The notes under the pieces: generated by a model
Seen by the model: the letters and a program-made list of their open reading frames with translations, nothing else
What the model was told of the DNA's origin: nothing
Database searches by the model: none
Made by a program: the position numbers and the translations under genes
Shown here: positions 1 through 8,011 of the stretch, one piece after another
How positions within the stretch are numbered: position 1 is the first letter of the stretch
How the letters are laid out: each line of letters starts with the position of its first letter
NCBI GenBank assembly: GCA_030652255.1
Contig: JAUSAZ010000089.1
Location: forward strand, 62,001 to 126,000
Reading direction: 5' to 3'
Source of the DNA: Myxococcales bacterium
GTDB taxonomy: Bacteria; Myxococcota_A; Polyangia; Polyangiales; Ga0077539
DNA: 64,000 nucleotides

Positions 1-2
1 GC

Positions 3-755
3 AGCCGCGAGCTCTGCTACGTCGTCGCCATCAAGACCCGCGAGCTCGCCGAGAGCGCCATGGAGCGCAACGAGCCCCGGGTCGTCTCGCTCTGCATCAA
101 GTTCTTCAACACGTACCTGCGCAGCACCGTCAACAGCCGCGACGTGCGCACGGCCTACAACGTCTTCCACCAGTACCGCCTGCTCGCCGACACGGCGCTG
201 CGCCGCAACGAGGGCCACTTCGCCGTCGAGATCGCGCGGTACTTCAAATACTACGGCCAGCTGGCCTTCAACGCCGACCTCGGCTTCATCCTCGAGACCT
301 CGGCGTACGACCTCTGCACCCTCAACGAGATCGCGTTCAACCTCCAGTCCCCGGAGCGCAAGGAGCTCCTCCACATCTTCCTCCAGGTCGACAAGGAGGG
401 CGACGGCGGCACCCGCGAGGCCTCCCTCAAGGGCGTGCGCAAGGCGCAGGTGAAGCTCGCCACCTGGTACCTGCTGCACCGCGACGAGGTCTCCGCGCGC
501 GAGGTGTTCCGCGACATGCGCTACGAGAGCCCCGCGCGGCTCGCGTCCATCCGCGACGAGATCCTCTCGGTCACCTCGCCGGAGTTCTGGGAGATTACCG
601 ACCGCGGGACCAACTTCGACTTCATCCCCGCCGCCCGGAAGCGTCAGCTCGTGGAGTTCTTCGGCTGGTTCGGCGACACCATCCCCGCGCCCCGCGTCGG
701 CCTCGTGCCCGACGACGACCCGGGCGAGCGCCAGGCCCCCGCCGACGTCCCCTGA
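3..755 (+). CDS. Hypothetical protein, C-terminal part (5' end outside window)
   Basis: The reading frame is open from base 3, upstream of the first ATG at 60, so this is the 3' part of a longer gene entering from the left edge. About 250 residues are visible. They are mostly helical and soluble in character, with aromatic-rich stretches (CIKFFNTYL, YNVFHQYRLL, ARYFKYYGQ) and an acidic, Pro-rich tail. No catalytic motif or membrane segment is seen in this part. A resemblance to the cytoplasmic C-terminal regions of DUF2254-type membrane proteins came to mind, but I cannot support it without the N-terminus. It ends with TGA at 753-755, and no terminator hairpin was seen after it. Confidence 0.75.
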   Translation, partial: SRELCYVVAIKTRELAESAMERNEPRVVSLCIKFFNTYLRSTVNSRDVRTAYNVFHQYRLLADTALRRNEGHFAVEIARYFKYYGQLAFNADLGFILETSAYDLCTLNEIAFNLQSPERKELLHIFLQVDKEGDGGTREASLKGVRKAQVKLATWYLLHRDEVSAREVFRDMRYESPARLASIRDEILSVTSPEFWEITDRGTNFDFIPAARKRQLVEFFGWFGDTIPAPRVGLVPDDDPGERQAPADVP

Positions 756-949
756 GTGATCCAGCGCGGGTCTGCGAGCCGCCGCAGTCTGTACGAAGGT
801 TGCGCACATAGATCGCGCAAGACGCGGACAACGAAGCCGCACCGGGTCCCCGGCATGGCGCCGCGGCTCCTGAATTGTCCGGTTTTCCACGGATCTGCTG
901 GCATGGAATGAGAGCTGCACAGGTGCTCCTCCGACCGAGGAGAACCACC

Positions 950-1039
950 GTGAAGAGGACGATCGGCGCCTACGCGCCTGGGCATCAGGAGAATGGGTTT
1001 GTCACCGGGCGGTCGCTGCGACCGCGAGGGGGTCGCTGA
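950..1039 (+). CDS. Putative 29-codon leader ORF coupled to the next gene
   Basis: A GTG at 950 lies 7-8 bases after a good Shine-Dalgarno tract (GAGGAGA, about 937-943). It opens 29 codons (starting MKRTIGAYAPGH, ending RPRGGR) that stop at TGA 1037-1039. That TGA shares its last base with the ATG (1039-1041) of the following gene, a TGATG arrangement typical of translational coupling. The peptide is basic and has no membrane segment. It could be a regulatory leader or a small partner protein. It is too short to be sure it is a real gene; the ribosome site and the coupling are the evidence. Confidence 0.4.
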   Translation: MKRTIGAYAPGHQENGFVTGRSLRPRGGR

Positions 1040-1296
1040 TGGGCGCCCGCTTCGTCGTCACCAGCGGCGCCGAGCTGTTGAAGGGCATGACCTGCGGGAG
1101 GGTTCAGCTCCCGAAGGGCGAGACGCCCATCGACTCGGTCGTGCGTCGCATCCACCGCGAGACCGGCCTGCGCCTCCTGAACGTGAAGCAGGACACCTCC
1201 GGCGAGGACGCCACGGTGAGCCACTACGAGATCCTGCTCGGGCGGGGTCGCGCCAAGGCCGTGGCCGGCGCCATCCGGGTGACCATCACCCTCTAG
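1039..1296 (+). CDS. Small hypothetical protein (85 aa)
   Basis: An 85-residue soluble protein starting MGARFVVTSGAELLKGM, with alternating strands and a short helix (PIDSVVRRIHRETGL) and ending in a strand (GAIRVTITL). No family is recognised. The ATG at 1039 is chosen because it overlaps the stop of the upstream 29-codon ORF (TGATG) and has a G-rich tract (GAGGGGG) 6-8 bases upstream. It converges on the glycosyltransferase gene, with a perfect 7-bp inverted repeat in between. Codon bias (strong third-position G/C) agrees with its neighbours. Confidence 0.7.
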   Translation: MGARFVVTSGAELLKGMTCGRVQLPKGETPIDSVVRRIHRETGLRLLNVKQDTSGEDATVSHYEILLGRGRAKAVAGAIRVTITL

Positions 1297-1318
1297 GCGG
1301 GCCGCGCTCGCGCCCGCC
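1296..1318. terminator. Inverted repeat between convergent genes
   Basis: GGCGGGC (1296-1302) and GCCCGCC (1312-1318) form a perfect 7-bp stem with a 9-base loop, placed exactly between two convergent stop codons. There is no U-run, so it is only a candidate bidirectional terminator. Confidence 0.4.
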
Positions 1319-1322
1319 GCCG

Positions 1323-2045
1323 CTACATCCGCCCGCGCATCGCGTCGAGGCGCAGCTTCCAGACCATCACCACGGCCTCGGCGAAGATCTTCCGGGACAT
1401 CTTCGAGGCCCCCGCCCGCCGGTCGACGAAGAGGATCGGCACCTCGGCCACGCGCAGCCCACGGAGCACGGCGCGGTAGGTCAGCTCGATCTGGAACGAG
1501 TACCCGTTGCTCTTCACCCCATCGAGGTCGATGCGCTCGAGCGCGTGGCGGGTGAAGGCCTTGTAGCCCGAGGTGAGGTCGCGCACGTCGAGGCCGAGGA
1601 TGGTGCGCGCGTACACGCTGCCGCCCTTCGACACGAGGTGCCGACCGGGCCCCCAGCCCTCGACGCCGCCGCCGGGGATGTTGCGCGAGCCGACCACCAC
1701 GTCGGCGCCCGCCTCGATGGCGCGGATGAACTCGGGCACGTACCGCGGGTCGTGCGAGAGGTCGGTGTCCATCTCGAAGACCACGTCGTAGCCCTCCGAG
1801 AGCGCCCAGCGGAAGCCCTCGAGGTAGGCCGTGCCGAGCCCCAGCTTGCCGGCGCGGTGGCGCACCCGGACCCGCGGGTCGCGCGCGGCGACCTCGTCGG
1901 CGAGCTCGCCGGTGCCGTCGGGCGAGCGGTCGTCGACCACCAGCACGTCGACCTGCGGGGCCACGGCGAAGAGGGCGTCGAGGAAGGCGTGGAGGTTCTC
2001 GCGCTCGTTGTACGTCGGCGTGATGACGAGGACGCGTCGGCTCAT
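1323..2045 (-). CDS. Polyprenol-phosphate mannosyltransferase-like glycosyltransferase (GT2)
   Basis: A 240-residue GT-A family 2 enzyme. It would transfer a sugar from a nucleotide donor to a polyprenyl phosphate at the cytoplasmic face of the membrane. Visible signatures are the N-terminal PTYNERENL, DVLVVDDRSPDGTG (nucleotide binding), FEMDTDLSHDP (a DXD-like metal site), VVGSRNIPGGGVEGWG, and RDLTSGYKAFTR with SNGYSFQIELTYRA. Together these are characteristic of bacterial Dpm1-type synthases. Length matches the catalytic-domain-only forms and there is no C-terminal membrane region. The start at 2045 (MSRRVLVITP) is set by the family N-terminus; the frame stays open far upstream but is antisense to the porin genes. 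It is divergent from the FadL-like gene across an 87-base shared promoter region. Confidence 0.88.
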   Translation of the reverse strand: MSRRVLVITPTYNERENLHAFLDALFAVAPQVDVLVVDDRSPDGTGELADEVAARDPRVRVRHRAGKLGLGTAYLEGFRWALSEGYDVVFEMDTDLSHDPRYVPEFIRAIEAGADVVVGSRNIPGGGVEGWGPGRHLVSKGGSVYARTILGLDVRDLTSGYKAFTRHALERIDLDGVKSNGYSFQIELTYRAVLRGLRVAEVPILFVDRRAGASKMSRKIFAEAVVMVWKLRLDAMRGRM

Positions 2046-2058
2046 GTCGTGGCCCGCG

Positions 2059-2088
2059 ACGCTACGGGCAACGCTTCGCCCCGCGCAA
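2059..2088 (-). promoter_or_regulatory. Promoter candidate for the glycosyltransferase
   Basis: On the minus strand, TTGCGC (2088-2083), 18 bases, TAGCGT (2064-2059), then CGCGGG. The same -10-like TAGCGT occurs on the plus strand at 2120-2125. Together they create an inverted repeat GACGCTAC/GTAGCGTC (2058-2065 and 2119-2126). The predicted leader is only about 6 bases. Confidence 0.35.
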
Positions 2089-2095
2089 GGAGAGA

Positions 2096-2125
2096 TTCCC
2101 GCCCTCCCCGCGACGGGTGTAGCGT
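2096..2125 (+). promoter_or_regulatory. Promoter candidate for the FadL-like operon (leaderless)
   Basis: TTCCCG (2096-2101), 18 bases, TAGCGT (2120-2125), CCGCG. The expected transcription start falls at or next to the GTG start codon at 2133, which has no Shine-Dalgarno sequence, so the mRNA may be leaderless. Confidence 0.35.
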
Positions 2126-2132
2126 CCGCGCG

Positions 2133-3350
2133 GTGTCCCGCGCGCTGCGCCCCGCCCTCGCCTTCGTGCTCAGCCTCGCCGGCGCGCGCGCCGAGGCCTC
2201 GCCGCAAGACCTCTTCGGCTACGGCCCCCGCCCGATCTCCATGGGCGGCACCGGCGCCGCGTATGCCGACGACTTCTCGGCCGTGCACGCCAACCCCGCG
2301 GGCCTCTCCCGGCTGCGCGAGCGCTCCCTCACCCTCGGCTACGCGGGCACCGCGTTCTGGCTCGACCTCGGGGGGCAACCCTTCAGCGCCGACACCGGCT
2401 CGGCCACGATGATCGGCCTCGGCCTCCCGATCCCCTTCGGCGGCGTGCTGCGCGACCGCGTCGCCGTGGGCCTCGGGTTCTTCACGCCCACCAACGTCAT
2501 CGTGCGCGGGCGCATCGTGCGGGCGACCACGCCGCAGTTCGTCATCCTGCCCGACCGGGTGCAGACCGTGGCGCTCCAGCTCGGCATCGGGGTCGCGCTG
2601 CCCGCGGGCTTCCGCGTCGGCGGCGGCGTGATGGCGATGGCGGGCCTGTCGGGCGCGGTGCTCGTCGCCGCGGACGCCTCCGGGCGATCGAGCTCGCGCA
2701 TCGACAACCAGCTCACGGCGACCTACGCGCCCGTGTTCGGCGCCCAGTGGGAGCGCGGCGACTGGCGCGTCGGCGCGACCTTCCGAGGGGCGCTCGTGGC
2801 GAACTTCCTCGTCAGCATCGAGGCGCGCGACCTGGGCATCAACCTCCCGGTGTTCAACATCTCCGGCGTCGCGCAGTACGACCCCGCGCAGGTGCAGGTC
2901 GAGGCCGCGTGGCAGCGCCGCGGGTGGACCGCCGCGCTCGGCGTCACGGGCAAGCGCTGGAGCTCGTACCCGGGCCCCTCCTCCGCGACCACCGAGAACA
3001 GCCCGCCGCCACCCCCGCCGGACTTCCGCGACACGCTCGTCCCCCGCCTCGGGGTCGAGCACCGATGGACCTGGGACGACGGCACCCACGTCGCCCTGCG
3101 CGGGGGCTACTTCTACGAGCCCACGCCCGCGCCCCCGGCCACCGCCGCCCGCGCGCTCCTCGACAACGACCGCCACGTCTTCGCCGCGGGCCTGAGCGTC
3201 GGCGCCACGGCGGCCGGCACCCGCTACACCGTGGATGTCTTCTCGCAGACCCACTGGCTCGCGCCGCGTGAGGCCGCCACCGCCACCGGCGCGGCGACCC
3301 ACGGCGGCGCCCTCCTCCACATCGGCGCCAGCGCGTCGGTCACCTTCTGA
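2133..3350 (+). CDS. OmpP1/FadL-family outer membrane protein
   Basis: A 405-residue outer membrane beta-barrel of the FadL/OmpP1 family, whose members let hydrophobic compounds cross the outer membrane. The start is GTG 2133, giving a signal peptide (SRALRPALAFVLSLAGARAEA) followed by the family's N-terminal region: an N-terminal FGYGPRPISMGGTGAAYADD segment and the HANPAGLSRL hallmark (NPAG). The rest alternates amphipathic strands with short turns and ends in an aromatic-terminated strand (SASVTF), as expected for Bam recognition. The open frame extends much further 5' but is antisense to the glycosyltransferase there. It is the first of three co-directional genes, with 3 bases to the next start. 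Confidence 0.85.
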   Translation: MSRALRPALAFVLSLAGARAEASPQDLFGYGPRPISMGGTGAAYADDFSAVHANPAGLSRLRERSLTLGYAGTAFWLDLGGQPFSADTGSATMIGLGLPIPFGGVLRDRVAVGLGFFTPTNVIVRGRIVRATTPQFVILPDRVQTVALQLGIGVALPAGFRVGGGVMAMAGLSGAVLVAADASGRSSSRIDNQLTATYAPVFGAQWERGDWRVGATFRGALVANFLVSIEARDLGINLPVFNISGVAQYDPAQVQVEAAWQRRGWTAALGVTGKRWSSYPGPSSATTENSPPPPPPDFRDTLVPRLGVEHRWTWDDGTHVALRGGYFYEPTPAPPATAARALLDNDRHVFAAGLSVGATAAGTRYTVDVFSQTHWLAPREAATATGAATHGGALLHIGASASVTF

Positions 3351-3353
3351 GCC

Positions 3354-4703
3354 ATGCGCGCCGTACCCCTCCTCGCCCTCGCGCTCTCCCTCGCCCCCTC
3401 GGCGGCGCGCGCCAACCCGCTCGACATGTACGGCTTCCTCTCGCGCTCGACCTCCCTCGGCGGCGCCGTCACGGCGGACGTCGGCGACGTCTCCGCGGGC
3501 TACTACAACCCCGCGGGCCTCGCCCGGCTGCGGGCCTTCCGCGCCGAGATCGGGTACCTCCACGCCTCGCCCTCGCTCAACACCGACGGCCGCGACAACC
3601 AGGTCGACGCCTCCCGCGGCTTCATCGGCGGCCTCGTCGCCCCGGGGCGCATCTTCCGCCTGCCCTTCGCCTTCGGCCTCGCGGTGCACGTCCCCGACGA
3701 CCGGCTCTCGCAGGTGCGCGCTCTCACGCAGACGCAGCCGCGCTGGGAGCTCTACTCCGTCCGGCTCCAGCGGCTGTACATCGCCGCGAGCCTCGCCATC
3801 TCTCCGTGGCGCTGGCTGCGCCTGGGCGCGGGCCTGGTGTTCATGGCCTCGACGCGGGGCGGCTTCGACATCTCGGGGCGCATCTCGGCCACGCAGCCCG
3901 CCAACAGCGCGCTCACCCACGGCGTCGACGCCGACCTCACGGCGGTGCGCTACCTCCAGGCCGGCGCGCAGGTCGACCTCCCCGCCAACGTCACCGTCGG
4001 CGCGGCCTTCCGCGACGAGTTCAGGCTCGACACGCAGCTCGACGCCAACCTCATGGGACAGATCTACGTCGGGGGCATCAACGACCCGCGGGCGCTGGTC
4101 ATCCCCGGCTCGTACGGGCTGCGCTCGCGGGTGCTCACGGCCTTCCAGCCGCGGCAGGTGGTGCTCGGCGCCGTGTGGCGCATGGCCCCCAACCTCCGCG
4201 TGATGGCCGACCTCATGTGGGTGCAGTGGTCGCGCTACGAGAACCCCACGGCCTCGCTCGACGTGTCGCTCGACCTGACGATCCCCGCGAGCGTCCCGGG
4301 GCTACGCCAGCCCTCGGTGCCGCAGCCCGCGGCGCGCGAGGCGATGCGCTTCCACGACACCTTCGTGCCGCGCGTCGGCCTGGAGCTCACGACCCCCATC
4401 GGGCGCCACGCCCTGGCCTTTCGCCTCGGCTACCACTTCGACCCCACGCCGGTGCCCGCGCAGCCGGGGCTCACCAACTTCATCGACGCCTCTCGCCACG
4501 TCGCGGCCTTCGGCATGGGGATCACCCTCCGCCGCCTCGGCGCCGCCCTGCCGGGCACGGTCTCCCTCGACGTCCACGCCGCGATGCAGCTCCTCGACTC
4601 GCGCTCCATCGTGAAGGCCGACCCCAACGACCCGGTCGGCGACTACCTCGCCACCGGCACCGTGCTCAACCTCGGCACCACGCTCGCGGTGGGCTTCGAA
4701 TGA
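3354..4703 (+). CDS. Second OmpP1/FadL-family outer membrane protein
   Basis: A 449-residue paralogue of the preceding gene. The signal peptide (MRAVPLLALALSLAPSAARA) is followed by LDMYGFLSRSTSLGGAVTADVGD and the NPAG hallmark (YYNPAGLARL). A barrel-like strand pattern follows, ending in LAVGFE. The stop of the upstream gene is 3 bases away and its own stop overlaps the start of the next gene (ATGA). All three are therefore probably co-transcribed and translationally coupled. Tandem FadL paralogues suggest uptake or export of lipidic substrates, but the substrate cannot be read from the sequence. Confidence 0.83.
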   Translation: MRAVPLLALALSLAPSAARANPLDMYGFLSRSTSLGGAVTADVGDVSAGYYNPAGLARLRAFRAEIGYLHASPSLNTDGRDNQVDASRGFIGGLVAPGRIFRLPFAFGLAVHVPDDRLSQVRALTQTQPRWELYSVRLQRLYIAASLAISPWRWLRLGAGLVFMASTRGGFDISGRISATQPANSALTHGVDADLTAVRYLQAGAQVDLPANVTVGAAFRDEFRLDTQLDANLMGQIYVGGINDPRALVIPGSYGLRSRVLTAFQPRQVVLGAVWRMAPNLRVMADLMWVQWSRYENPTASLDVSLDLTIPASVPGLRQPSVPQPAAREAMRFHDTFVPRVGLELTTPIGRHALAFRLGYHFDPTPVPAQPGLTNFIDASRHVAAFGMGITLRRLGAALPGTVSLDVHAAMQLLDSRSIVKADPNDPVGDYLATGTVLNLGTTLAVGFE

Positions 4704-5758
4704 CCGCCCGCGCTGCCCTCCTCGCCACGGTCGCCCTGTCGCTCGGCTGCGGCACCGGCGCGTCCCCGGGCGGCGGTGACAGCGAGCTCCCCGTGGGTCG
4801 CAGCGGCCCCTACCGCCTGCTCGACAGCGAGGAGCTCCCGGAGGGCGCGTGCCTCCTGCGCGACCAGGCCGCCACCCTCGAAGACCCTGCCTCGCTGCGC
4901 CTCGACGTGCACCGCGTCGCGCTCTACTTCACCCGCCGCGAGGGGGCGCGGCGCACCATCCTCCGGGCGGTGGTCGTCGACGGGCGACGCGTCGAGGCCG
5001 CGCCCGCGGAGGCCCTCGCGCCCTCGCTGGGGTGGCACGGCGGCAGCGTCGGGGCGCCGGACGTCGCGATCACCCGGGACGGCTTCGCGATGGTCTACGA
5101 CACCCCCGAGGGCATCGGGCTCGCGACCAGCGCCGACGGTCTGGCGTGGCGCGCCGCGGACGAGCCCATGCTGGTCGCCGACGCCGCCGCGGGCGAGCTC
5201 ACCGCCTTGCGCGCGCCCACCCTCGTGGTGCGCCCCGACGGCCGCGTGATCGTCGCCTACGAGAGCGCGGGCGCCATCTGGGCCGCGACCGCCGACGAGC
5301 TATCGATGCCCCTGCGGCGGCTCGACGCCGACGAGCGCACGCCCCGCCGGGAGGCCCTGGTGGCGCCCGGGGCCGACGCGCGCGACGCCGGGGTCGTCGG
5401 GTACGCCTCGGGCGCCGTCGGCGACCCGTCGCTCCGGGCCGAGGACAGCCTCGCCGGGCGAACCCTCTACCGCTTGTTCTTCTCGGCCCGCAGCGCGCCG
5501 GTCGGCATCGACGGGGGCAGCGCCATCGAGCGCGCCATCGGCCTCGCGGGCTCCTTCGACGGGGTGCACTTCGCGCGCGCCGAGTCCGCCGTGCTCAGCG
5601 GCGGGACAGACCCCGCGGTGCGGGCGCCGTCCGCGTGGTCCGACGGCCCGCTGCGCACGTGGCTCTTCGTCAGCGGGCGCTGCGACAGCGGCGGGCGCAA
5701 TGAGGGCATCCGGGTGGCGGTGGCACCTGGCAACCGCCGCTATCCGCGGGCGCCCTGA
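4700..5758 (+). CDS. Lipoprotein with beta-propeller-like fold
   Basis: A 352-residue predicted lipoprotein. The signal sequence ends in a lipobox (LSLGC, Cys17), then a Gly-rich spacer. The body has repeated motifs reminiscent of five-bladed propellers of the glycoside hydrolase 43/32 type: GAPDVAITRDGFAMVYDT, TSADGLAWRAADEP, LRAPTLVVRPDGRVIVAYES, YRLFFSARSA and GSFDGVHFARAES. I cannot see a full catalytic acid set, so glycosidase activity is not claimed. The start ATG 4700 overlaps the upstream TGA by 4 bases. It probably works at the envelope with the two FadL-like barrels. Confidence 0.75.
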   Translation: MTARAALLATVALSLGCGTGASPGGGDSELPVGRSGPYRLLDSEELPEGACLLRDQAATLEDPASLRLDVHRVALYFTRREGARRTILRAVVVDGRRVEAAPAEALAPSLGWHGGSVGAPDVAITRDGFAMVYDTPEGIGLATSADGLAWRAADEPMLVADAAAGELTALRAPTLVVRPDGRVIVAYESAGAIWAATADELSMPLRRLDADERTPRREALVAPGADARDAGVVGYASGAVGDPSLRAEDSLAGRTLYRLFFSARSAPVGIDGGSAIERAIGLAGSFDGVHFARAESAVLSGGTDPAVRAPSAWSDGPLRTWLFVSGRCDSGGRNEGIRVAVAPGNRRYPRAP

Positions 5759-5805
5759 GGGCCGGTCACTGGCTGTGATGGGGGCTTGAGGGTCGTCGCG
5801 GCGAA

Positions 5806-7245
5806 TCAGCGGATGGCGCGGCACTCGGTGGCCCAGGTGCCGCCGAGGGCGACGCAGCGGGTGCGGGCCTCGGCGGCGCCCTCGCGGTTGCGCTGCTGCG
5901 AACGCGCGTACGCGAGGACGAACCACGCCTGACCGTTGCGGGGGTTGGCCGTCACCGCCCGGTTGGCCACCGACTCGGCCTCGGCGTGGTGGGCCGACTC
6001 CGCGAGGCTCATGGCGTACGTCGTCATGGTGCGATCGTCGGTGGGGCTGGCGTCGAAGTAGGCGTTGTACGCCGCGTACTTCCCCGCGAAGGGACCGCGG
6101 AACGACCGCGCCGCGGCGAGCAGCTGCTGCGGCGTCTGCCCGGCCGGGGCCGCGACCGGCGCAGGGGGAGCCGGAGGTGCAGGCGCGGCGGTCGGCGTGG
6201 CCTCCGGGGCGGGCGCAGGCACCACGGCAGCGACGGCGGGCGCCGCGGGCGTGGGCTCGGCGGCGGGCGTGGGCGCCGCCGCGGTGGGCGGCGCGGGCTC
6301 GGCCGCGGGCGGCGGCACAGGGGGCGGCGCAGGCTCGGCCGGGGGAGGCGGTGTCGGGTTGGCGGCCACCGGCGCGACGGGCTCGACCGCGGTGGGCCGG
6401 GTCTCGAGACCGGTCTCCGGCACGCTCGTGCGGGAGTAGATGCCGAAGCCCGCGACCACCGCGATGACGCCGACGAGCAGGGCGCCGGTGATGGTCATCG
6501 CGCGCTTGCTCCGCGCGGCCTCGAGGGCGTGCTCTTCGGAGGCCGGCGCGAGGTCTTCGAAGGTGTCGTGGGTCTGCTTGTAGGCCGCGCCCGCCGCGGC
6601 CTCGGAGAAGAAGGCCTTGGCCTCGTCGCTGAGGTGCGTCGAGAGCGACTCCTTGTGGCCGCGCCTCGCCTCGTCCTTCTTGCCGACCACCTCGCCGCGC
6701 AGGGTCTTCCGGGTCTCATCCTCGGAGGCCTTCGCGGCCTTGTCGGCGGCCTTCGACACCGGCTTGTCGGCCGCCACGACGGGGCCGTCCGGCGGGGGAA
6801 CCTTCGCGCGCTCGCCGGTGGCGTCCTCGGGCGGGATCGTGGTGCGCTCGCGCTCTCCCGCGACCGGACGCAGCGCCGAGTCTTCCGCCGGCTTCGCGGC
6901 CTCGACGGCGGGCGCGTCTGCCTTCGCGACCGCCGCGTCGGCCTCCGCAGGGGCAGCCTTCGGGGTGGCGAAGGCCCCGGTGCCCGCGATGAGGGTGGCC
7001 TTGGTATCGCGCCCTTCCGCAGCGAGCGACGCGCGCGGAAAGGGGATCACGTTGTCGCTGCTCGGCGTCGGCTCGATGGACATCGACGAGGCGCGGCCCT
7101 CGGGGACGATCGACTCCCGCTCGTCGTGCTCGGACTCGGCCGCTTCCGTCGCGGCGCCGCCGGTGGTCGAGCCCGGACCGACGAGGGTGGTCGACGTCGT
7201 GGAGTTGCGCTGGGAACGGTTGCGCTTGCCCTTGTTCTTCGCCAC
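5806..7245 (-). CDS. Single-pass membrane protein with Pro/Ala-rich linker and TPR-like C-terminus
   Basis: 479 residues. A Lys/Arg-rich N-terminus (GTG start 7245, MAKNKGKRNRSQR) leads a long, charged, low-complexity cytoplasmic region (1-248). One transmembrane helix follows at about 252-270 (ITGALLVGVIAVVAGFGIY). Then comes a Pro/Ala-rich stalk (about 280-370), which would cross the periplasm or cell wall, and a helical TPR-like domain (about 372-470: AAYNAYFDASPTDDRTMTTYAMSL and AVTANPRNGQAWFVLAYA). Two C-terminal Cys residues may form a disulfide. The layout resembles envelope-spanning proteins of the TonB/FtsN style, but no such domain is recognised. It stands alone, convergent with the lipoprotein at 5758. 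Confidence 0.75.
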   Translation of the reverse strand: MAKNKGKRNRSQRNSTTSTTLVGPGSTTGGAATEAAESEHDERESIVPEGRASSMSIEPTPSSDNVIPFPRASLAAEGRDTKATLIAGTGAFATPKAAPAEADAAVAKADAPAVEAAKPAEDSALRPVAGERERTTIPPEDATGERAKVPPPDGPVVAADKPVSKAADKAAKASEDETRKTLRGEVVGKKDEARRGHKESLSTHLSDEAKAFFSEAAAGAAYKQTHDTFEDLAPASEEHALEAARSKRAMTITGALLVGVIAVVAGFGIYSRTSVPETGLETRPTAVEPVAPVAANPTPPPPAEPAPPPVPPPAAEPAPPTAAAPTPAAEPTPAAPAVAAVVPAPAPEATPTAAPAPPAPPAPVAAPAGQTPQQLLAAARSFRGPFAGKYAAYNAYFDASPTDDRTMTTYAMSLAESAHHAEAESVANRAVTANPRNGQAWFVLAYARSQQRNREGAAEARTRCVALGGTWATECRAIR

Positions 7246-7534
7246 GGCCGCTTACCTCACTTCATCCGACCACACGGTCGTGGTCTGAAACACGCGGAGA
7301 TTGCAGTGACCATGCCACGCTGCACAAGAGCTTGTCGTATCGAAAGTGTCGCGACATCCGCGCCGCGCACGCGGTTCGCGCGAGCCTGTCATTGGAGTCT
7401 CGTGGGCCATCGACTCATTGGCTCGATGGCACAGTGTGTTTGCACGAATACACACGCGGCGCCATCGACGCTTGACCCTGTCAACGCCCCTCGACTAGCG
7501 TCCGCGGCGTTCAAGCTGAGGAGGCGTTTCAACG
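7246..7534. other. Intergenic region between divergent genes
   Basis: 289 bases, noticeably less G/C-rich than the genes around it and with no credible ORF. It holds the promoter candidate for the TIG lipoprotein at its right end. A promoter for the minus-strand gene was not identified with confidence. Confidence 0.5.
7472..7501 (+). promoter_or_regulatory. Promoter candidate for the TIG lipoprotein
   Basis: TTGACC (7472-7477), 18 bases, TAGCGT (7496-7501), CCGCGG. The 11-base string TAGCGTCCGCG is identical to that upstream of the FadL-like operon at 2120. A GAGGAGG ribosome site follows 10 bases before the ATG at 7535. Confidence 0.5.
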
Positions 7535-7930
7535 ATGGTTCGTGCGCTGCGCACTGTGCTGATGGCTTCGATGCTCGTGACCGCCGCCGCTTCGACGGGC
7601 TGCAAGAAGGAAGGCGTGTTCTTCCAGAGCATCAACCCGGCCTCCGGGCGCCCGAGCGGCGGCGAGGAGGTGCGCATCCGCGGCCATGGGTTCCGCGCGC
7701 TCGGCGGCCTCGAGGTTCGCCTCGGCCCGAAGGCGGCGCAGAACGTTGGCATCGCCGACGACGAGACCATCGTCCTCACGACGCCTGAGGCGCGCGAGGC
7801 CGACCGCGGCCACCCCATCGACGTCTACATCCTCACCAACGAGGGTCGCAGCATCGTGCTCCGGGGCGCGTTCACCTACCGCCGCGCCACCGAAGGCGGC
7901 GGCGCCAACGAACTCCAGCGCCGACTGTAG
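7535..7930 (+). CDS. Small lipoprotein with one IPT/TIG domain
   Basis: 131 residues. The signal peptide has lipobox ASTGC (Cys23). It is followed by a single immunoglobulin-like IPT/TIG fold: INPASGRPSGGEEVRIRGHGF is the classic first strand-turn, and VLTTPEAREADRGHPIDVYI and GRSIVLRGAFTYR complete the sandwich. Its size equals one domain plus anchor, so it is probably a periplasmic or outer-membrane-facing adhesion or scaffold module. The start is firm: GAGGAGG lies 10 bases upstream. The neighbours (a Pro-rich membrane protein and proS) give no functional hint. Confidence 0.82.
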   Translation: MVRALRTVLMASMLVTAAASTGCKKEGVFFQSINPASGRPSGGEEVRIRGHGFRALGGLEVRLGPKAAQNVGIADDETIVLTTPEAREADRGHPIDVYILTNEGRSIVLRGAFTYRRATEGGGANELQRRL

Positions 7931-7960
7931 TCGGCCCGCTCGCCGCCCCGCCCTCCCTGG

Positions 7961-8000
7961 GCGCCGCGCCGCGGAGGGCCCCCCCCTCCCCCCGCGGCGC
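7961..8000. terminator. Bidirectional hairpin between convergent genes
   Basis: GCGCCGCG (7961-7968) pairs perfectly with CGCGGCGC (7993-8000). Inside it GGAGGG can pair with CCCTCC. It sits between the stops of the lipoprotein and proS. There is no U-run. Confidence 0.45.
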
Positions 8001-8011
8001 ACCCGAATCCC

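Noticed and set aside
1323-3920. Extended N-terminus for the glycosyltransferase (to 3920)
   Set aside because: The extra residues are antisense to the FadL-like genes; the family start MSRRVLVITP at 2045 fits exactly.
7975-7992. C-rich run (cccccccc and ccctcccccc) as a G-quadruplex element
   Set aside because: It is embedded in the hairpin between convergent genes and can pair with GGAGGG; no independent support.
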